Origin: Clostridia bacterium
GTDB lineage: Bacteria; Bacillota; Clostridia; Oscillospirales; UBA644
Length of the DNA: 64,000 bases
Assembly: GCA_017934975.1 (NCBI GenBank)
Contig: JAGBIM010000007.1
Coordinates: 1 to 64,000 of the forward strand
Reading direction: 5' to 3'
A program made the translations under genes and the position numbers. Below, piece after piece: positions 1-9,620 of this stretch; positions within the stretch are counted from its first letter, which is position 1, and each line of letters begins with the position of its first letter. The notes beneath the pieces are model-generated. The model saw nothing but the letters and a program-made list of their open reading frames with translations. It was not told where the DNA came from and made no database searches.

Positions 1-1
1 A

Positions 2-103
2 AATTAAATCCACCCACTCGCCGTCGAGGCGAATTTCACACGCCGCAGGCGTATTTCACATTGCAAAGCAATATTTCACCCACCCGCAAGGGTGGATTTA
101 GTT
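2..103. repeat. Array of short hairpins joined by ATTTCACA linkers
   Basis: An outer inverted repeat (positions 2-15 against 90-103, one G-U type mismatch) encloses small perfect hairpins at 18-32, 41-51 and 61-71; a fourth (80-95) shares its right arm with the outer stem. Each of the first three is followed by the same 7-8 base linker ATTTCAC(A). The stems differ in sequence while the linker is constant, so structure rather than sequence is conserved. No coding potential was seen. It resembles dispersed palindromic elements I recall from Clostridia genomes, but I cannot name the family. Confidence 0.7.
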
Positions 104-104
104 G

Positions 105-138
105 AAAACGACAGATTCCTGTCGGAATCTGTCGTTTT
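105..138 (-). terminator. Terminator of tRNA-Gln
   Basis: A perfect 15-bp inverted repeat (105-119 and 124-138) with a 4-base loop lies directly 3' of the tRNA on the minus strand and ends in TTTT. Confidence 0.75.
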
Positions 139-139
139 C

Positions 140-215
140 TGGCAGGGATAGCAGGACTCGAACCTACGAATGCCAGAGTCAAAGTCTGGTGCCTTACCGA
201 CTTGGCTATATCCCT
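140..215 (-). tRNA. tRNA-Gln (anticodon TTG)
   Basis: The minus strand folds into a full cloverleaf: a 7-bp acceptor stem (209-215 with 144-150), an anticodon stem CCAGA/TCTGG around loop CTTTGAC (anticodon TTG), a T-arm with GTTCGAGT-type loop, and an encoded CCA at 140-142. It has its own promoter and terminator, so it is a single-gene unit. Confidence 0.95.
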
Positions 216-230
216 AAATACATCTTTCAT

Positions 231-259
231 ATTATATCACGCGTACCTCATGATGTCAA
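231..259 (-). promoter_or_regulatory. sigma-A promoter of tRNA-Gln
   Basis: TTGACA (259-254) and TATAAT (236-231) on the minus strand are separated by exactly 17 bp, a perfect vegetative promoter 15 bp ahead of the tRNA. Confidence 0.85.
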
Positions 260-355
260 GGGGGTTTACAAAAGTTTCAAAAAAAAGAAATAGGCGTTTT
301 TTGCCGTAAAAATCGTCGATAAAACAGGACAAAATGAATGCGGGAGGCGATTGCT

Positions 356-544
356 TTGAAAGATAAATTTAACGATTACTATCCCGCTGAAGACGCGTTT
401 TTGACCAATCCCATTGCGTCCCCTACCGAGGCAACCGGCTGTTCTTTACGGATTCGGGAACGGGACGGGCACACGGTCAGTCTTTCCGCTCCCGTAAAAG
501 GTGCGCAACGCCTTGCCGCAAAGAGAGAACGGAAGGAACGCTGA
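356..544 (+). CDS. Small hypothetical protein (62 aa)
   Basis: Not a family I recognise. A TTG start at 356 is preceded by GGGAGG (342-347) at 8-bp spacing, better placed than the upstream in-frame ATG at 338. Codon choice (CCC, GCG, CGG, ACG) matches neighbouring genes. The product starts MKDKFNDYYPAEDAF, has a motif NPIASPTEATG near residue 20, and ends in a strongly basic tail (AAKRERKER). No signal peptide or membrane segment is visible. It is convergent with the GH2-like gene and stops just before that gene's terminator. It could still be spurious. Confidence 0.45.
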   Translation: MKDKFNDYYPAEDAFLTNPIASPTEATGCSLRIRERDGHTVSLSAPVKGAQRLAAKRERKER

Positions 545-580
545 CGAAAAGGACGGCACCGAAGAATCTCGGTGCCGTCC
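543..580 (-). terminator. Terminator of the GH2-like lectin gene
   Basis: A 12-bp GC-rich inverted repeat (551-562 with 569-580) with a 6-base loop is followed on the minus strand by TTTTCGTC. It lies 14 bp after the stop of the minus-strand gene. Confidence 0.8.
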
Positions 581-593
581 AAGCAATCACGAA

Positions 594-3500
594 TTATTTG
601 TACCAATCGTTTCCGATTTCAAGGTTAACCTGCTGTTCTTCAGAGGAGGTCAAAGACCACAGCTGAATACCGAGACCTTGCCATTCCTGAACGGAAAGAA
701 CGTTCGCACCGTTTACAGAACGGAGGGTCAGGGCCTTATTGGTAGCCTTGTTCACGATACCGTACATACCGCCGTTTTCGCTGACGGTCCAAACCTGTTC
801 AGCCGAACCGGACGCAGCGGCTTCTACCAGGGCGTCATCCTGAATCGTAAGAGCGTTGCCGTTCTGTTTGTTCACGATCATGTATCCGCCGTTGGAGGGA
901 ACGAAGGTCCACAACTGGGAATCGGCAGGAAGCAGATCCCACTGGGTAACGTGAGTTTCAGAACCGACGAAGCGATCCTTATCCGAAGAAGTGAAGGGCT
1001 TGGCGTTCGCGCTGAAGGAGCTGCCCCAATCCGTGCTTCCGGGATAATTCCGCATCCGATAAACCAGATCCTCAATCAAGGGATTTGCGTAAGAAACGTT
1101 ATCCACGAGGGTCAGGTACTTACCGGACACCGCACTCTGAATGCGAACGCGACTGGAATCGCCGGAGTCGGTAACGAGAATCCACTTGGACTGATTTTCG
1201 GAACGAGCCAATTTCAGCATCAAGCGGTTGCCGGAATTGGTAAAGTCAGCAGATCCGCCAAGATAAAGAGCATAGTAACCGGAGCCGGTGGGATTGAACT
1301 TGTTGCAGAACAACTGTCCGTCCTGATAAAGCCAGTTCTGCCATTCATGGTTGTAATAGGGTGCGACGGTAATTTCCACTTCTTTTGCGTTCAAGCCGTA
1401 GGGATCTCTCATAACGGGAGAGAGATACAACCCGTTGGCAAGACTCTTCAAGCGGAAGGTGTTTGCAACGTCCAGATCGGTAGCCTCTTCGTAGATCCAG
1501 TACTGGGAAGCGTTTCCGAGAGGTGCAAGAATATCAAGTTTTCCGTCGGTGGAGGACAGAACCGCAGAAGATGCGGCAGCGTTGGTCAAGGAGAAGGTCT
1601 TATTGTTCAGATTAATGGAATCCGAACCTGCGAAGGAAGCACCGTTGCTCAAAACGGTCTTGCTGATCTTATCGGCATCGTATCCGGAAGCAACGGGAAC
1701 AATGCGGAAGGAATAGCTGTAATTCACACCGGGAACGATGTATTGAGCGTTGGAATACTGTTCGTCAAACAAAGTGTTTGCACCAACACCGCGCTGCATA
1801 CCGATCACACGAAGAATCGTATTCTTATAGGTAAGATCAGACTTATTGGCAGGATAGGCAGAGCTGGACCAGGGAGTGCTCTTGGAAACGTTTACCCCGA
1901 AGAGATCCGAATCGCTGGTAATCACGATTCCGGAGCCGTCAGCACGTTCCAATGCAAGCCAACGAAGTTCGGTCTTATCGCCGCTACCCGTGCTGTAAAT
2001 GTATTCGGAACCCAACTGATCAACGATTGCAACGTCTTTGTAAACGCCGACACGGCCGTCAGCAATCTTATCGCTGTACGATTCGCCGGAACCCATGCCG
2101 TACCAGCTCATCTTCTGGAATTCAGAAGTCAGAGTCATGATAGAAGACAGTTCCAGAGGAGCAACGTTCTTCACGGAGGGAGCGTACTTGACGGAAACCT
2201 GAATTTCACCGGAAGCATAGATATCGTAAATCACGGTGTAATAGGTGTCGTTGCTGAAGGTTCTCATGGTGCTGATGGGATAGGTAACCCAGAGGTAATC
2301 CAAGGACAAACGATACTGTTTATCGGAAACCTTCGTTACCTTATACCCCTGAGGCAGGGTTTTGGTTGCAACGTAATTCTGGGAAAGATTCTTCAGCGTA
2401 TTGAGGGTACTGGTCGTCAAGAAGGAGGAGGTCAGGTCTCCGCCGGTGGGATTGCGAACCAGATTTGCCAGCATAGAAGGATCGGTTTCGGAATCCAGGA
2501 AAATATCCTGTCCGTCAACGGTATAACGGGTGATCATACCGGTATCCGAATTAATGCGAAGCGAAAGCTTGTCGTTCTCGAAGAGGAGGACGGAGGAACC
2601 GGTATAGTTTCCTTCTGCCTTGGGAACTTCAAAAATATCGTCATCGGAAGATTCGGGCTCCGTATCGATGTCGGCGGGACGGTACGCAACTTCGCCGTTA
2701 GGAGCAAATCCATCTTCCACGGGATCGCGGGCAGGATTCGTCTTAAAGGGAATGTTGTCTCCGGTTCCGGTGGGATTCAGCGAATAAACAAAGGTTGCGC
2801 CTGCGGGAACCCCTGCAATATCAACCTTCGAAGTGAAGGTAATATGGGCTGCATAAGAACCGTTGATTACGGCTCCGTTCGTCTTGACGGGAAGCGTAAC
2901 CAGCTTGTTCTCAGATCCGCCGGGAACGTCAATGGCGTAATCGGTTTTTTCGTCATAGACAACCCAACGGGGAGCTTTCCAAAGAGGATGCTTTTCGTAT
3001 ACGACCCAACTGACCGAGTACAACTCACTGAAGTTCTTATCGGAATGGTTCGTGACGTACATCTGCCCCTTAGAGAAGGAGTAGCTGGAAACGTAAACTT
3101 CGGGAGCCTGGAAGGCGTTCAGTGTAATGGCGCTTCCGTTATGAGTCTGTACGGAGCCGTCCTTATCCAGAGAAGGCTGTTCGGTCATGGAAATCTGTTT
3201 TGCAAATACCGTCAGATTCTTGGCATCGGCAGCCCAGGAAGGAGCGGACTTATATTCAACGGTGAAATAAACGTAAAGACCTTCGGCTGCGGAATCAATC
3301 TTAAAGGTCGCGGATTCGCCGGGTTTCACGTCCAGATCGGAAACGTAACCGTCGGACAGAACCTTCTTTCCGTCGGAAACTTCATATTTAATCTTGTAAG
3401 CATCAGCAAGAGAAGTGAAGGAGTTGCGATTTACGATGCGGAAGGTTCCGGTGGCTGCATCATCCAAGGCAATATAGAGGGGCGAGAGAGCGTTTCTCAG

Positions 3501-5531
3501 TTCAAGCGCATCGCTCTGCAGTTTACGGTCCGCGGTAACGACACCGTAAAGCCCCATATAACCGCTGGGTACAGAGGTGGTGTCTCCCCAGCCGCCGGCG
3601 TAGGTCAATTTATAATCCTTTGCAGTCTCCGCACTGTAAGGAGCGGTCTGCAAGGTCTGTGCAGCGTTCGCTTTGGGCCAATAAATTGCGTTATCAGACC
3701 AATAAGCGAAGAAGCCGCCCTGGAAGTTTTCGTATTGAGCCATCAGGTCGGAATACGCACCGAACTTACCACCGTTATTCAGCAAAGCTCCGCGGGGATC
3801 CTGAACCAGAACGGGCTTCTTGTTGGTCTTGTCTTCCAATGCCTGAACAAGGTTGTTCAGAGCATAGTTATTGCAAACCAGAATATCGGAGGCGGATTCG
3901 TCGTCATCGTAAACGATCATGCGGGTATCGTAAGACGAGAGCCAGCTTCTGAGAACGGAGAAGTTGGAGCCGGTACCGGAATCGTTCCCGACGGACCACA
4001 TCATAACGGAGGCGCTGTTCTTATCGCGGTAAACCACGTTCAACAAGCGGTCCAGACAAGCGGTCTGCCAGACGGTCTGATCGCCGGGAACGGAAGACTC
4101 GTCCTTATTGCTGTAAGGATTGGAGTTCAAACTCATATCGTCGATTACGTAAAGACCGTATTCGTCGCAGAGGGCGATGAATTCGGGGCTCAAGGGACGG
4201 CCGGGAGAACGAACGGCATTCACGTTCAGTTCCTTCATGAGTTTAATATCCGCAACCAGTTCGTCTTTGGTAACGGTCATGCCGCCCACGGGGCTGTTCT
4301 CGTTATAAAGAACACCGCGCAAGATAACGGGAACGTTATTTACGACGATGGTTTGAACACCGTCATCATCCACAGAAACACCAACCGTCTTCAAGCCGAT
4401 GCGTTTGCTAACCGTATCGACCACGTCGTCACCATCCATCAGTTCCAGAACGACGGTGTAAAGGTTGGGGGTTTCAGCAGACCAAAGCTTGGGAGAAGGA
4501 ACGGAAATACGGGCACCTACGTTCCCGACGTATGCGTTAGCCGTGGTGGCAGGCTTCTCGGGGAAGTTGGCCGTATCACCGACAAATTCGGGATCCTTAA
4601 CCAATGAACCGTCTGCATTATACAGAGACATCCGAACCTTCAGCGCATCGGAAGGCTCGTCGTAAGCGGCAATCGCAACGTTTACGTTCAGCAACGCATC
4701 GTTACCGCTCATCTGCATGTCAAAGGTAAAGTCTCGGATCTGAGTCTGGGGTGCGGCGTACAGGTATACGTCGCGGTATACGCCGCCGAACTTGATAGAA
4801 TCGTTGGCTTCCAGATAAGAACCGTCACAGTACTTATAAACCTCAAACACAACCAGGTTTTCTTTGCCGAAATCAACGGCCTCGGTAATATTGAAGGTCT
4901 TTCCGGTATAGCTGTCTTCCGCATAACCGACCATAGCACCGTTCACGTAAACGTAAACGCAGGAAGCTACGCCGTCAAAGGTCACGTAAACCTGACGGTC
5001 GCTCCAATCGGAGGGAACTTCAATATTGTTCCGGTAAATCCCGACGGGGTTATAGTTCTCGGACACGTTGGGTGCCACAAGTTCACTGCCCCAGGGATAA
5101 GTATTGTAATTATAGGAGGGGACGTCATACCCCTTCATTTCCCAGTTGGAAGGAATCGAGATTTTACGCCAGGTAGTAGCATCTTCTTCCTTCATGCGAA
5201 CCGTCGCAACGTCGGAGAGAGAGTACTGGTAATCCTTCTTCTCAAACCCTTGGGGAACCAAAGCAGGCGTAAGAGAAAGGGAAAAATCCCATTCCCCATT
5301 CAGGGATTTGTAGTAGGGGGAAGCCTTAAAATCTCCGCCCAAAGCCTGTTCCGCCGATTCGTAGGGAATCAGAGTCGTGGAATAGGGCTCCTTGTTGCGG
5401 GAAACCGTTTCGGGGCTTCCGATTGCTTCACTTTCTTTGGTCAGGCCCTGAACCCCGCTGCAAGCGGCAAAAACGCTTACGGTGAGGATCAAAACGAGAG
5501 CCAGCAAAAGTGCCTTTGAAAGTTGTTTCAT
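594..5531 (-). CDS. Large GH2-fold lectin lipoprotein, probably catalytically inactive
   Basis: This is a 1645-aa exported lipoprotein. A signal peptide ends in a lipobox (VFAAC, Cys23). The GH2 jelly-roll sugar-binding domain (about 60-270), Ig-like domain (275-400) and TIM barrel (about 400-640) follow the LacZ order, with a beta-galactosidase small-chain-like domain from about 970. Residues 1300-1645 hold two or more ricin-type beta-trefoil repeats rich in QxW. Key LacZ residues are changed: the acid/base motif GNE reads GND (D517), the nucleophile position reads LVQDP (Q577), and the NRHEH metal/substrate motif reads LYNEN. I infer a surface carbohydrate-binding protein rather than an active beta-galactosidase. 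It is longer than LacZ (about 1020 aa) by the lectin tail. RBS GGAGG is at 5543-5539. It is single-gene with its own terminator. Confidence 0.85.
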   Translation of the reverse strand: MKQLSKALLLALVLILTVSVFAACSGVQGLTKESEAIGSPETVSRNKEPYSTTLIPYESAEQALGGDFKASPYYKSLNGEWDFSLSLTPALVPQGFEKKDYQYSLSDVATVRMKEEDATTWRKISIPSNWEMKGYDVPSYNYNTYPWGSELVAPNVSENYNPVGIYRNNIEVPSDWSDRQVYVTFDGVASCVYVYVNGAMVGYAEDSYTGKTFNITEAVDFGKENLVVFEVYKYCDGSYLEANDSIKFGGVYRDVYLYAAPQTQIRDFTFDMQMSGNDALLNVNVAIAAYDEPSDALKVRMSLYNADGSLVKDPEFVGDTANFPEKPATTANAYVGNVGARISVPSPKLWSAETPNLYTVVLELMDGDDVVDTVSKRIGLKTVGVSVDDDGVQTIVVNNVPVILRGVLYNENSPVGGMTVTKDELVADIKLMKELNVNAVRSPGRPLSPEFIALCDEYGLYVIDDMSLNSNPYSNKDESSVPGDQTVWQTACLDRLLNVVYRDKNSASVMMWSVGNDSGTGSNFSVLRSWLSSYDTRMIVYDDDESASDILVCNNYALNNLVQALEDKTNKKPVLVQDPRGALLNNGGKFGAYSDLMAQYENFQGGFFAYWSDNAIYWPKANAAQTLQTAPYSAETAKDYKLTYAGGWGDTTSVPSGYMGLYGVVTADRKLQSDALELRNALSPLYIALDDAATGTFRIVNRNSFTSLADAYKIKYEVSDGKKVLSDGYVSDLDVKPGESATFKIDSAAEGLYVYFTVEYKSAPSWAADAKNLTVFAKQISMTEQPSLDKDGSVQTHNGSAITLNAFQAPEVYVSSYSFSKGQMYVTNHSDKNFSELYSVSWVVYEKHPLWKAPRWVVYDEKTDYAIDVPGGSENKLVTLPVKTNGAVINGSYAAHITFTSKVDIAGVPAGATFVYSLNPTGTGDNIPFKTNPARDPVEDGFAPNGEVAYRPADIDTEPESSDDDIFEVPKAEGNYTGSSVLLFENDKLSLRINSDTGMITRYTVDGQDIFLDSETDPSMLANLVRNPTGGDLTSSFLTTSTLNTLKNLSQNYVATKTLPQGYKVTKVSDKQYRLSLDYLWVTYPISTMRTFSNDTYYTVIYDIYASGEIQVSVKYAPSVKNVAPLELSSIMTLTSEFQKMSWYGMGSGESYSDKIADGRVGVYKDVAIVDQLGSEYIYSTGSGDKTELRWLALERADGSGIVITSDSDLFGVNVSKSTPWSSSAYPANKSDLTYKNTILRVIGMQRGVGANTLFDEQYSNAQYIVPGVNYSYSFRIVPVASGYDADKISKTVLSNGASFAGSDSINLNNKTFSLTNAAASSAVLSSTDGKLDILAPLGNASQYWIYEEATDLDVANTFRLKSLANGLYLSPVMRDPYGLNAKEVEITVAPYYNHEWQNWLYQDGQLFCNKFNPTGSGYYALYLGGSADFTNSGNRLMLKLARSENQSKWILVTDSGDSSRVRIQSAVSGKYLTLVDNVSYANPLIEDLVYRMRNYPGSTDWGSSFSANAKPFTSSDKDRFVGSETHVTQWDLLPADSQLWTFVPSNGGYMIVNKQNGNALTIQDDALVEAAASGSAEQVWTVSENGGMYGIVNKATNKALTLRSVNGANVLSVQEWQGLGIQLWSLTSSEEQQVNLEIGNDWYK

Positions 5532-5782
5532 GACATAACCTCCATGTCTTTGCTGATGACATTATATCTGTTACGAGGCGCACACGAACAGTGTACAAGT
5601 CGCATATTAGAATTATATATTACATATGTGGCAATTTGGTGTCATTTTTTGCGTTATTCTTGGAGCAAAGGTGACATTTTTATGAACAAGAAATCATCCT
5701 CGCGGAAAAATCCAAAATCCGAACTTTATCGCAATTTTTTATTGTTTTTTTGTAAACTGGAGAAAAAACGGTAACTTTTGCA
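5532..5782. other. Divergent intergenic region
   Basis: This AT-rich stretch lies between the divergent GH2-like gene and proS. It holds the GGAGG of the minus-strand gene and a possible minus-strand -10 (TATAAT at 5566-5561) without a good -35. No T-box features (specifier loop, AGGGTGG core) were found ahead of proS, and I see no other structured RNA or small gene. Confidence 0.5.
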
Positions 5783-5811
5783 TTGACAGAAGCGTTTTTT
5801 TATATTATAAT
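5783..5811 (+). promoter_or_regulatory. sigma-A promoter of proS
   Basis: TTGACA (5783-5788), 17-bp spacer, TATAAT (5806-5811), 33 bp before the proS start. Perfect consensus, so expression is likely constitutive and strong. Confidence 0.85.
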
Positions 5812-5844
5812 AGCACTGCAATTATTTTATAAGGAAGTCGTGTT

Positions 5845-7278
5845 ATGGCTGAAAAGAAAGTAAGAGAAATCACCTCAATGGACGTTGACTTTGCCCAATG
5901 GTACACGGACATTTGTCTGAAGGCGGAATTGGTTGACTATTCCAGCGTAAAAGGCTGCATGATCATCCGCCCCTACGGTTACGCCATTTGGGAAAACATC
6001 CAAAAAAATATGGACGCAATGTTCAAAGCAACGGGGCATGAAAACGTATATATGCCCATGTTTATTCCCGAATCTCTCCTGCAAAAGGAGAAGGATCACG
6101 TGGAAGGCTTTGCGCCCGAAGTAGCCCTGGTCACCAAGGGAGGAAGCGAAAAGTTGGAAGAACCTCTGGTTGTCCGCCCCACCTCCGAAACGCTGTTTTG
6201 CGAACATTTCTCGCATATCGTACAGTCCTGGAGAGACCTGCCCAAGCTGTACAATCAGTGGTGTTCCGTAGTTCGCTGGGAGAAGACCACCCGTCCCTTC
6301 CTTCGGTCCCGTGAATTTCTGTGGCAGGAAGGACACACCATCCACGCCACCGCAGAAGAAGCCCGCGCGGAAACCATTCAAATGCTGAACGTATATACGG
6401 ATTTCTGCAAGAATTATCTGGCCATGCCCGTCGTTCAGGGTCAGAAGACCGAAAGCGACAAATTTGCCGGCGCGGAAGCAACCTACGCCATTGAAGCTTT
6501 GATGCACGACGGCGTTGCCCTGCAGGCCGGAACCTCCCACTATTTCGGAGACGGATTTGCAAAGGCCTTCGATATTCAGTTTACCAATAAAGAAAACAAG
6601 CTCCAGCACGTATTCCAGACCTCCTGGGGCGTTACCACCCGTCTGATCGGGGCCTTTATCATGGTTCACGGTGACGACAACGGTCTGGTGATCCCTCCCC
6701 GTATCGCTCCCACGCAGGTAGTAATTATTCCCGTGGCGATGCACAAGCCCGGAGTCCTGGACAAAGCCGCTGAAATCAAGGAAAAACTGGCCGCCGCCGG
6801 ACTTCGTGTGAAGATGGACGATTCCGATCAGTCCCCCGGATGGAAGTTTGCGGAATACGAAATGAAGGGCGTTCCCGTCCGTCTGGAAGTAGGTCCCCGC
6901 GACATCGAAAACAACGTGTGCGTCATCGCGCGCCGCGACACGGGGGAAAAAGCCACCGTTTCTTTGGATGAAGTTTCCGATTATATCACCAAACTTCTGG
7001 ACACCATCCACGAGGACATGTACAAGAAGGCGGAGGAACGCCGCGATGCCATGACCTACGTGGCCCACAACAAAGAAGAGCTGAAGGAAATCACGGATAG
7101 CAAGCAGGGCTTTATCAAGACCATGTGGTGCGGCGATCCCGAATGTGAAGACGCGGTGCGGGAAGAATTCGGCGTGCGCAGCCGTTGCATCCCCTTCGAA
7201 CAGGAAAACCTGGGCGACAAATGCGTCTGTTGCGGCAAACCCGCAAAATATATGCTTTACTGGGGCAAACAGTATTAA
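5845..7278 (+). CDS. proS: Prolyl-tRNA synthetase (archaeal/eukaryal type)
   Basis: A 477-aa class II aminoacyl-tRNA synthetase that charges tRNA-Pro in the cytoplasm. The length and layout are of the short ProRS type without the editing (INS) domain of the E. coli enzyme. The catalytic core carries a motif 2 region of the form RWE...[19 protein letters not shown] (about residues 147-170), followed by the HGTP anticodon-binding domain from about 285. The C-terminus has a four-cysteine zinc site (CGDPEC near 432 and CVCC near 463) and ends in the typical aromatic tail (YWGKQY). RBS AAGGAAG (5832-5838). It is monocistronic, with its own promoter and terminator. Confidence 0.97.
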   Translation: MAEKKVREITSMDVDFAQWYTDICLKAELVDYSSVKGCMIIRPYGYAIWENIQKNMDAMFKATGHENVYMPMFIPESLLQKEKDHVEGFAPEVALVTKGGSEKLEEPLVVRPTSETLFCEHFSHIVQSWRDLPKLYNQWCSVVRWEKTTRPFLRSREFLWQEGHTIHATAEEARAETIQMLNVYTDFCKNYLAMPVVQGQKTESDKFAGAEATYAIEALMHDGVALQAGTSHYFGDGFAKAFDIQFTNKENKLQHVFQTSWGVTTRLIGAFIMVHGDDNGLVIPPRIAPTQVVIIPVAMHKPGVLDKAAEIKEKLAAAGLRVKMDDSDQSPGWKFAEYEMKGVPVRLEVGPRDIENNVCVIARRDTGEKATVSLDEVSDYITKLLDTIHEDMYKKAEERRDAMTYVAHNKEELKEITDSKQGFIKTMWCGDPECEDAVREEFGVRSRCIPFEQENLGDKCVCCGKPAKYMLYWGKQY

Positions 7279-7293
7279 GTTAAAAGAAAAATT

Positions 7294-7329
7294 GAAGTGC
7301 AGAGAATCCGTCTCTGCACTTCTTTTTAT
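7294..7329 (+). terminator. Terminator of proS
   Basis: A 12-bp perfect inverted repeat (7294-7305 with 7311-7322) with a 5-base loop is followed by TTTTTATT, 15 bp after the proS stop. Confidence 0.9.
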
Positions 7330-8460
7330 TCAGCGCTCAAACGCCGTTTGAGGGAAAAAGGTTCCTTCACTATCCACGGGGATGTAGGCAATTTTGCCTT
7401 TCTCAAAGATAAAGCCTGCGGCGGCGTGGTACGCGGTGATTCCCTCCTCGGGTTTTGGATGACGGGGCACGCTTCCCACGGCAATGGGGCATGGATGGCC
7501 GAGATAATTATCCCGTTCATCTCCGGGGAAGGTAACGAACTGAGAATGAAAATGCCCGGAAATCATCAAGTCGGGATGAATTTCTTCTTTCAAAATTCTA
7601 CACCATTCGCCGTAAATATCCTGCTCAATGTTAAATCGCTCGGCAGATTCCGCCACGGAAAAGGGCTTGTGGCAAATCACGATTCGATGGCGGACGGAGG
7701 AATCTTCAAAGGATTTTTCAGCAGCAACCTCTTTCAACCACTTTGCCTGCCGCTTTCGCAAGGCATGACAACACATCGTGTGCCCGTAAGCGTCACATTC
7801 GTCCGCCTTGTCTTCGCCGCAATCCAGAACAACAGCCCAAATGTTGCCGATCTGAACGGTGTAATAAGTTTTTCCGTTCCAATTGGGTGTGTACTCCGCA
7901 ATGGTCTCCGCATAAAAGCCGCGCAAATCATGATTTCCACGGGAAAAGACCGTGGGGATCTCCCCTGCCGTCAACCGAGAAACGATCTCGTAGATATTAT
8001 CAAAGTTCTCAACCGTTCCGCTGTGATTGGGAATGTCGCCGTTGAGCACCAACAGATCCATCTTCCCATACTTTGCCTCAAAATGACGGGCGGCGGTGAC
8101 GGGAGCATCCACCAGATTGTGGGCATCGGAGATATGATACATCACCGTCCTCTCCCCCGCTGCCGGGCGGAAAGAATAGGTCAAGCGGACCTCTTCCTCC
8201 GATTCGGGGAAATAGGGCTTGCGGTCAAGCATTTTACGCCAGCAGATGGTATACTCTTTTGCAGAATCAAGCTCTTCCATCGGGACACACATCCGATGAG
8301 TGGTCACGTTGGAGCGAAGAATTCCGTTGGATTCGTCAAAATATTTCTCGTCGCCAACCTGAACCCACATCAAGCAGGGATTTTTGACGCAAACCATAAT
8401 CTGATATTCATTCCCAACCGCAAAAACGGCAGGATGCGTCTTTAACATTTCGTTTTCCAT
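7330..8460 (-). CDS. Calcineurin-like metallophosphoesterase
   Basis: A 376-aa cytoplasmic protein (no signal peptide). Residues 1-110 look like the beta-sandwich that precedes the catalytic domain in purple acid phosphatase-like enzymes. The metallophosphoesterase core follows with all usual metal ligands: SDAH (DxH), NGDI (GDxx), GNHD, a histidine in VICHKPF, and GHFH (GHxH). The family hydrolyses phosphomono- or diesters with a dinuclear metal centre; the substrate cannot be read from sequence. It lies just after the neighbouring oxidoreductase in the same direction, but a terminator separates them, so it is probably its own unit. Confidence 0.85.
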   Translation of the reverse strand: MENEMLKTHPAVFAVGNEYQIMVCVKNPCLMWVQVGDEKYFDESNGILRSNVTTHRMCVPMEELDSAKEYTICWRKMLDRKPYFPESEEEVRLTYSFRPAAGERTVMYHISDAHNLVDAPVTAARHFEAKYGKMDLLVLNGDIPNHSGTVENFDNIYEIVSRLTAGEIPTVFSRGNHDLRGFYAETIAEYTPNWNGKTYYTVQIGNIWAVVLDCGEDKADECDAYGHTMCCHALRKRQAKWLKEVAAEKSFEDSSVRHRIVICHKPFSVAESAERFNIEQDIYGEWCRILKEEIHPDLMISGHFHSQFVTFPGDERDNYLGHPCPIAVGSVPRHPKPEEGITAYHAAAGFIFEKGKIAYIPVDSEGTFFPQTAFER

Positions 8461-8470
8461 AACAACCTCT

Positions 8471-8505
8471 TAAAAAAGGTCCGACGCAAAACGCATCGGA
8501 CCTTT
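8471..8505 (-). terminator. Terminator of the Gfo/Idh/MocA operon
   Basis: A 13-bp inverted repeat (8475-8487 with 8493-8505, one wobble pair) is followed on the minus strand by TTTTTTA. It closes the three-gene catabolic cluster. Confidence 0.85.
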
Positions 8506-8512
8506 GGCAATC

Positions 8513-9565
8513 TTACTCAAAATCGGTAACAACGCAATTATGTTCTGCGGAATAGAAGCAAGCCTCCATAAACCGCATATCGCGCAACATCTGTTCGTGA
8601 GTAATCAACTGAGTTGCCTCGCCGTTGATCGTCTTAGCCACGTTTCTGTAGTAATCCTTCAACGTAACGTTGACTTCCGGCAAGGGATATTCGGTAATCG
8701 TCTCCTTGGTGCGGGGTGCCATGGTTTTGGTAAGTCCTGCAGAGGTCTGAACGGGAACGGCATCGCGCTTTTCCCAGTCGGAAACCTTGACGATCTTCCC
8801 GTTGTGCCAATCTTCCATGATAGCGGAACCGTTTTCACCCAACATATACCAACGGGGCATATTGATGAAGTTACTGGTTCCCACTTCCACGTGGAACTGA
8901 ATGTCGTCCTCAAACTGAACGATAACCTTGAAGCCGTCGTCGCATTCTTCGTTGGTGACGTAAGAAAGGGTACAGTAGATGGATTTGACCTTCCGATCCC
9001 CCATCATCATGAACATCTGATCGAAAAGGTGGATGCCCCAGTCAAGGACCATCCCGCCACCGCGGGCCTTCTGGTTGCGCCAGTCCCCGGGGATACCGCG
9101 GGAACCGTGGACGCGGGATTCGATGCAGAATACGCGACCGAGGACGTTGTCATCGAAGATCTTTTTCATAATATTGAAATCTTCATCCCAACGGCGATTC
9201 TGATGAACGGTGAACAGAACGCCGCATTCCTTGGAAACGGCGATCATTTCCTGCAATTCCTCACTGCTGAGGGCAACGGGTTTTTCGCAAACCACGTGCT
9301 TGCCGGCCCGCATACAGCGGACGCAAAGATCCAGATGAATATCGTTGGGCGTTGCAACGGTGCAAACGTCCACGGTGGGATCGGCCAGAAGTGCCTCGAA
9401 AGAAGGATAAGTATAAATACCCAGTTCTCGGGCAAGATCCATGCGGGCAGGATCAATATCGTAAGTCCCCGCGCATTCGATCATTTCGTTTCCGTCCATG
9501 ATTTTGGTGGCGTGATGCTTGCCCATACCGCCGAAACCAACTACTGCAATACGTGTCTTTTTCAT
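8513..9565 (-). CDS. Gfo/Idh/MocA family oxidoreductase
   Basis: A 350-aa NAD(P)-dependent dehydrogenase of the glucose-fructose oxidoreductase/inositol dehydrogenase family, acting on a sugar or cyclitol in the cytoplasm. The N-terminal Rossmann fold has GFGGMG at residues 10-15, the conserved EKP motif lies near 95, and the substrate domain carries the catalytic pattern GGGMVLDWGIHLFDQ (about 170-184). It is the last gene of a minus-strand cluster behind a second family member and a TIM-barrel isomerase/epimerase, a common combination for unusual sugars or inositol derivatives. The exact substrate is unknown. Confidence 0.88.
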   Translation of the reverse strand: MKKTRIAVVGFGGMGKHHATKIMDGNEMIECAGTYDIDPARMDLARELGIYTYPSFEALLADPTVDVCTVATPNDIHLDLCVRCMRAGKHVVCEKPVALSSEELQEMIAVSKECGVLFTVHQNRRWDEDFNIMKKIFDDNVLGRVFCIESRVHGSRGIPGDWRNQKARGGGMVLDWGIHLFDQMFMMMGDRKVKSIYCTLSYVTNEECDDGFKVIVQFEDDIQFHVEVGTSNFINMPRWYMLGENGSAIMEDWHNGKIVKVSDWEKRDAVPVQTSAGLTKTMAPRTKETITEYPLPEVNVTLKDYYRNVAKTINGEATQLITHEQMLRDMRFMEACFYSAEHNCVVTDFE

Positions 9566-9620
9566 GATAAAATACCTTCGTTCTTTGCCAAAATTGCGTT
9601 TTTCCTGCTATAACGGGAAC

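Noticed and set aside
501..4607. A 1368-codon open frame on the plus strand opposite the GH2-like gene
   Set aside because: It is the antisense shadow of the minus-strand gene, which has a signal peptide, domains, RBS and terminator. The plus frame has none of these and no protein-like motifs.
5532..5844. T-box riboswitch ahead of proS
   Set aside because: A consensus promoter lies 33 bp before the start, leaving no room for a T-box, and the conserved core sequence is absent.
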